Assembly: GCF_000281065.1 (NCBI RefSeq) | Contig: NZ_AKKK01000005.1 | Location: 1-64,000, forward strand | DNA from: Arthrobacter sp. M2012083 | Lineage (GTDB): Bacteria > Actinomycetota > Actinomycetes > Actinomycetales > Micrococcaceae | DNA length: 64,000 nucleotides | Reading direction: 5' to 3' | In this document: in pieces, positions 62,733 to 64,000 of the stretch | How positions within the stretch are numbered: the stretch's first letter is position 1 | How the letters are laid out: the number at the start of each line of letters is the position of its first letter | Notes under the pieces: generated by a model | The model's input: only the letters and a program-made list of their open reading frames with translations | Told to the model about the DNA's origin: nothing | Database searches by the model: none | Program-made: the position numbers and the translations under genes

Positions 62733-63317
62733 ATGACTGAAGTCACTTCAGCGCACGTGCCGTCGCGGGTTGTTCTCAATCAGGCGGACATTGATCGTGC
62801 GCTCACTCGTATCGCCCACGAGATCCTCGAAGCCAATAAAGGCTCCCAGGACCTTGTCCTGTTGGGCATTCCCAGCCGCGGCTATCCTTTGGCAGTGCGG
62901 CTTGCCAACAAAATTGCAGCCGCCGACCCCACGGTGAACGCCGAGACGATGGTCGGCCAGCTGGATGTCACCATGTTTCGTGACGACCTCTCCCATCAGC
63001 CCACGCGGCCCCCACGCCACACACGGCTCCCGTTGTCCGGAATCGACAACAAGGTTGTTGTTTTGATCGACGACGTTCTCTATTCGGGCCGAACCATTCG
63101 CGCCGCACTGGACGCCTTGGTTGACCTTGGCCGCCCGAGGATCGTCCGCTTGGCTGTGCTCGTGGACCGGGGCCACCGCGAGCTTCCCATCCGCGCAGAC
63201 CACGTGGGCAAGAACCTGCCCACTTCCTCATCCGAGAAAGTCCGGGTCCACCTCGAGGAGATCGACTCCGTGGACGGCGTGCCCGTCAACGAGGTAGTAA
63301 TTGAGGCTGGCAAGTGA
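62733..63317 (+). CDS. pyrR: Bifunctional pyrimidine regulator / uracil phosphoribosyltransferase PyrR
   Basis: The 194-residue type I phosphoribosyltransferase has [29 protein letters not shown] and the PRPP-binding [21 protein letters not shown], the PyrR signature. It senses UMP and binds the leader of the pyr operon. I chose ATG 62733 with GGGGAG upstream; the reading from 62706 would start inside the RNA element. Its stop overlaps the pyrB GTG (GTGA). Confidence 0.95.
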   Translation: MTEVTSAHVPSRVVLNQADIDRALTRIAHEILEANKGSQDLVLLGIPSRGYPLAVRLANKIAAADPTVNAETMVGQLDVTMFRDDLSHQPTRPPRHTRLPLSGIDNKVVVLIDDVLYSGRTIRAALDALVDLGRPRIVRLAVLVDRGHRELPIRADHVGKNLPTSSSEKVRVHLEEIDSVDGVPVNEVVIEAGK

Positions 63318-64000
63318 AGCACCTCCTTTCCACCGAAAACCTCAGTCTCTTCGACGCCGTTCGTGTTTTGGACACGGCGGAGGAAATGTCTGCCGTCGGC
63401 GAGCGTGAAGTAAAGAAACTACCGGCGCTCCGCGGCCGAACCGTGGTTAATCTTTTCTTCGAAGACTCCACCCGTACCCGTATCTCTTTTGAGGCCGCGG
63501 CCAAACGCCTGTCGGCCGATGTCATCAACTTCGCCGCCAAGGGGTCCTCGGTTTCCAAGGGTGAGTCCCTCAAGGACACTGCGCAGACACTCGCAGCCAT
63601 GGGGGCGGACGCCGTCGTCATCCGCCACTGGGCTTCCGGTGCCCCGCATCGGCTTGCTGCCACGGATTGGATAGATGCAGCTGTCATCAACGCCGGCGAC
63701 GGCACCCACGAGCACCCAACCCAGGCACTGCTGGACGCGTTCACCATGCGTCGGCATTGGTCCCAGGTCAACGGCATCGAATCCACGGGAGCAGACCTCA
63801 AGGGCATGCGGGTAGCAATAGCCGGGGATGTCTTGCACTCCCGTGTCGCCCGGTCCAACGTTTGGCTGCTGAAGACCCTTGGCGCCGAGGTCACCTTGGT
63901 GGCGCCGCCTACTCTGCTGCCCATCGGCGTCGAGCACTGGCCTTGCAAGGTCAGCTACAACCTGGACGAGACGTTGGAAGCAGGCATCGACGCCATGATG
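63314..64000 (+). CDS. pyrB: Aspartate carbamoyltransferase catalytic subunit, 5' part
   Basis: I read this frame by hand from GTG 63314; it is open to the window end, with 229 residues seen. It begins [19 protein letters not shown] and has the carbamoyl-phosphate site [30 protein letters not shown], and [14 protein letters not shown]. It catalyses the first committed step of pyrimidine synthesis. The GTGA overlap with pyrR couples the two, and repression at the pyrR leader would therefore affect it. Confidence 0.94.
   Translation, partial: MKHLLSTENLSLFDAVRVLDTAEEMSAVGEREVKKLPALRGRTVVNLFFEDSTRTRISFEAAAKRLSADVINFAAKGSSVSKGESLKDTAQTLAAMGADAVVIRHWASGAPHRLAATDWIDAAVINAGDGTHEHPTQALLDAFTMRRHWSQVNGIESTGADLKGMRVAIAGDVLHSRVARSNVWLLKTLGAEVTLVAPPTLLPIGVEHWPCKVSYNLDETLEAGIDAMM

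Overview
The window is a GC-rich actinobacterial chromosome segment, most likely Arthrobacter or Paenarthrobacter (Micrococcaceae). Support comes from the many GTG and TTG starts, mycothiol-dependent enzymes and a mycoredoxin, a DUF222/13E12-type HNH gene, the murT-gatD pair, and the actinobacterial gene order ruvC-ruvA-ruvB-yajC-secD-secF-rel and rarA-rpsD-DUF948-DUF6167-alaS-ruvX-mltG-aroE-aroC-aroK-aroB-efp-nusB. I found no rRNA, tRNA, CRISPR array, insertion sequence or prophage. No gene-free gap exceeds about 260 bp.

Positions 1-15.5 kb are a loosely organised, accessory-like stretch. It starts with the 5' part of a DUF222 HNH gene (minus strand, cut by the window edge), a Tat-exported dienelactone hydrolase-like lipoprotein, a DUF1016/YhcG-type PDDEXK nuclease and a C-terminally short AlkD-like protein. 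Next come a FAD oxidoreductase fused to a Rieske domain, a coiled-coil protein with an in-frame DNA repeat, a DedA-type membrane protein behind a DtxR-like box, a thioesterase and lipoate-ligase pair, and a YdeP-type molybdopterin oxidoreductase. A mycothiol block follows on the minus strand (mycoredoxin, S-(hydroxymethyl)mycothiol dehydrogenase, MBL-fold hydrolase), then a YedK/HMCES abasic-site sensor, and a TetR regulator divergent from a flavin monooxygenase with a clear operator between them.

Positions 15.5-31 kb hold an SOS unit (LexA box, DUF6504 protein, DnaE-type polymerase), then thrS, a HIT protein and a phosphatidylinositol-phosphate synthase. After these come pdxS, an M3 oligopeptidase, a CapA lipoprotein, gatD-murT (lipid II amidation), pdxT and yebC. 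pdxS and pdxT, whose products form one PLP synthase, are about 5.7 kb apart.

Positions 31-47 kb are core housekeeping: ruvCAB, yajC-secD-secF, rel, an AbiEi-like protein, a DUF349 protein, a membrane-anchored cyclophilin divergent from hisS, aspS and a GNAT acetyltransferase. Positions 47-64 kb hold an acVLRF1-like protein that appears to lack its catalytic loop, rarA, rpsD, a long tightly coupled run from DUF948 through the shikimate genes to nusB, a PrsW protease, and the start of the pyrimidine operon (pyrR, pyrB cut by the window end) behind a PyrR-binding RNA element.

I saw no large novel system. The observations most worth checking are an MltG with about two dozen histidines in its cytosolic N-terminal region, an acVLRF1 homolog without the GxxQ loop, a MurT without the cysteines of a zinc ribbon, an SOS polymerase unit with no adjacent imuB, a probable PyrR translational switch with a degenerate upstream look-alike, and several well-formed palindromic operators.
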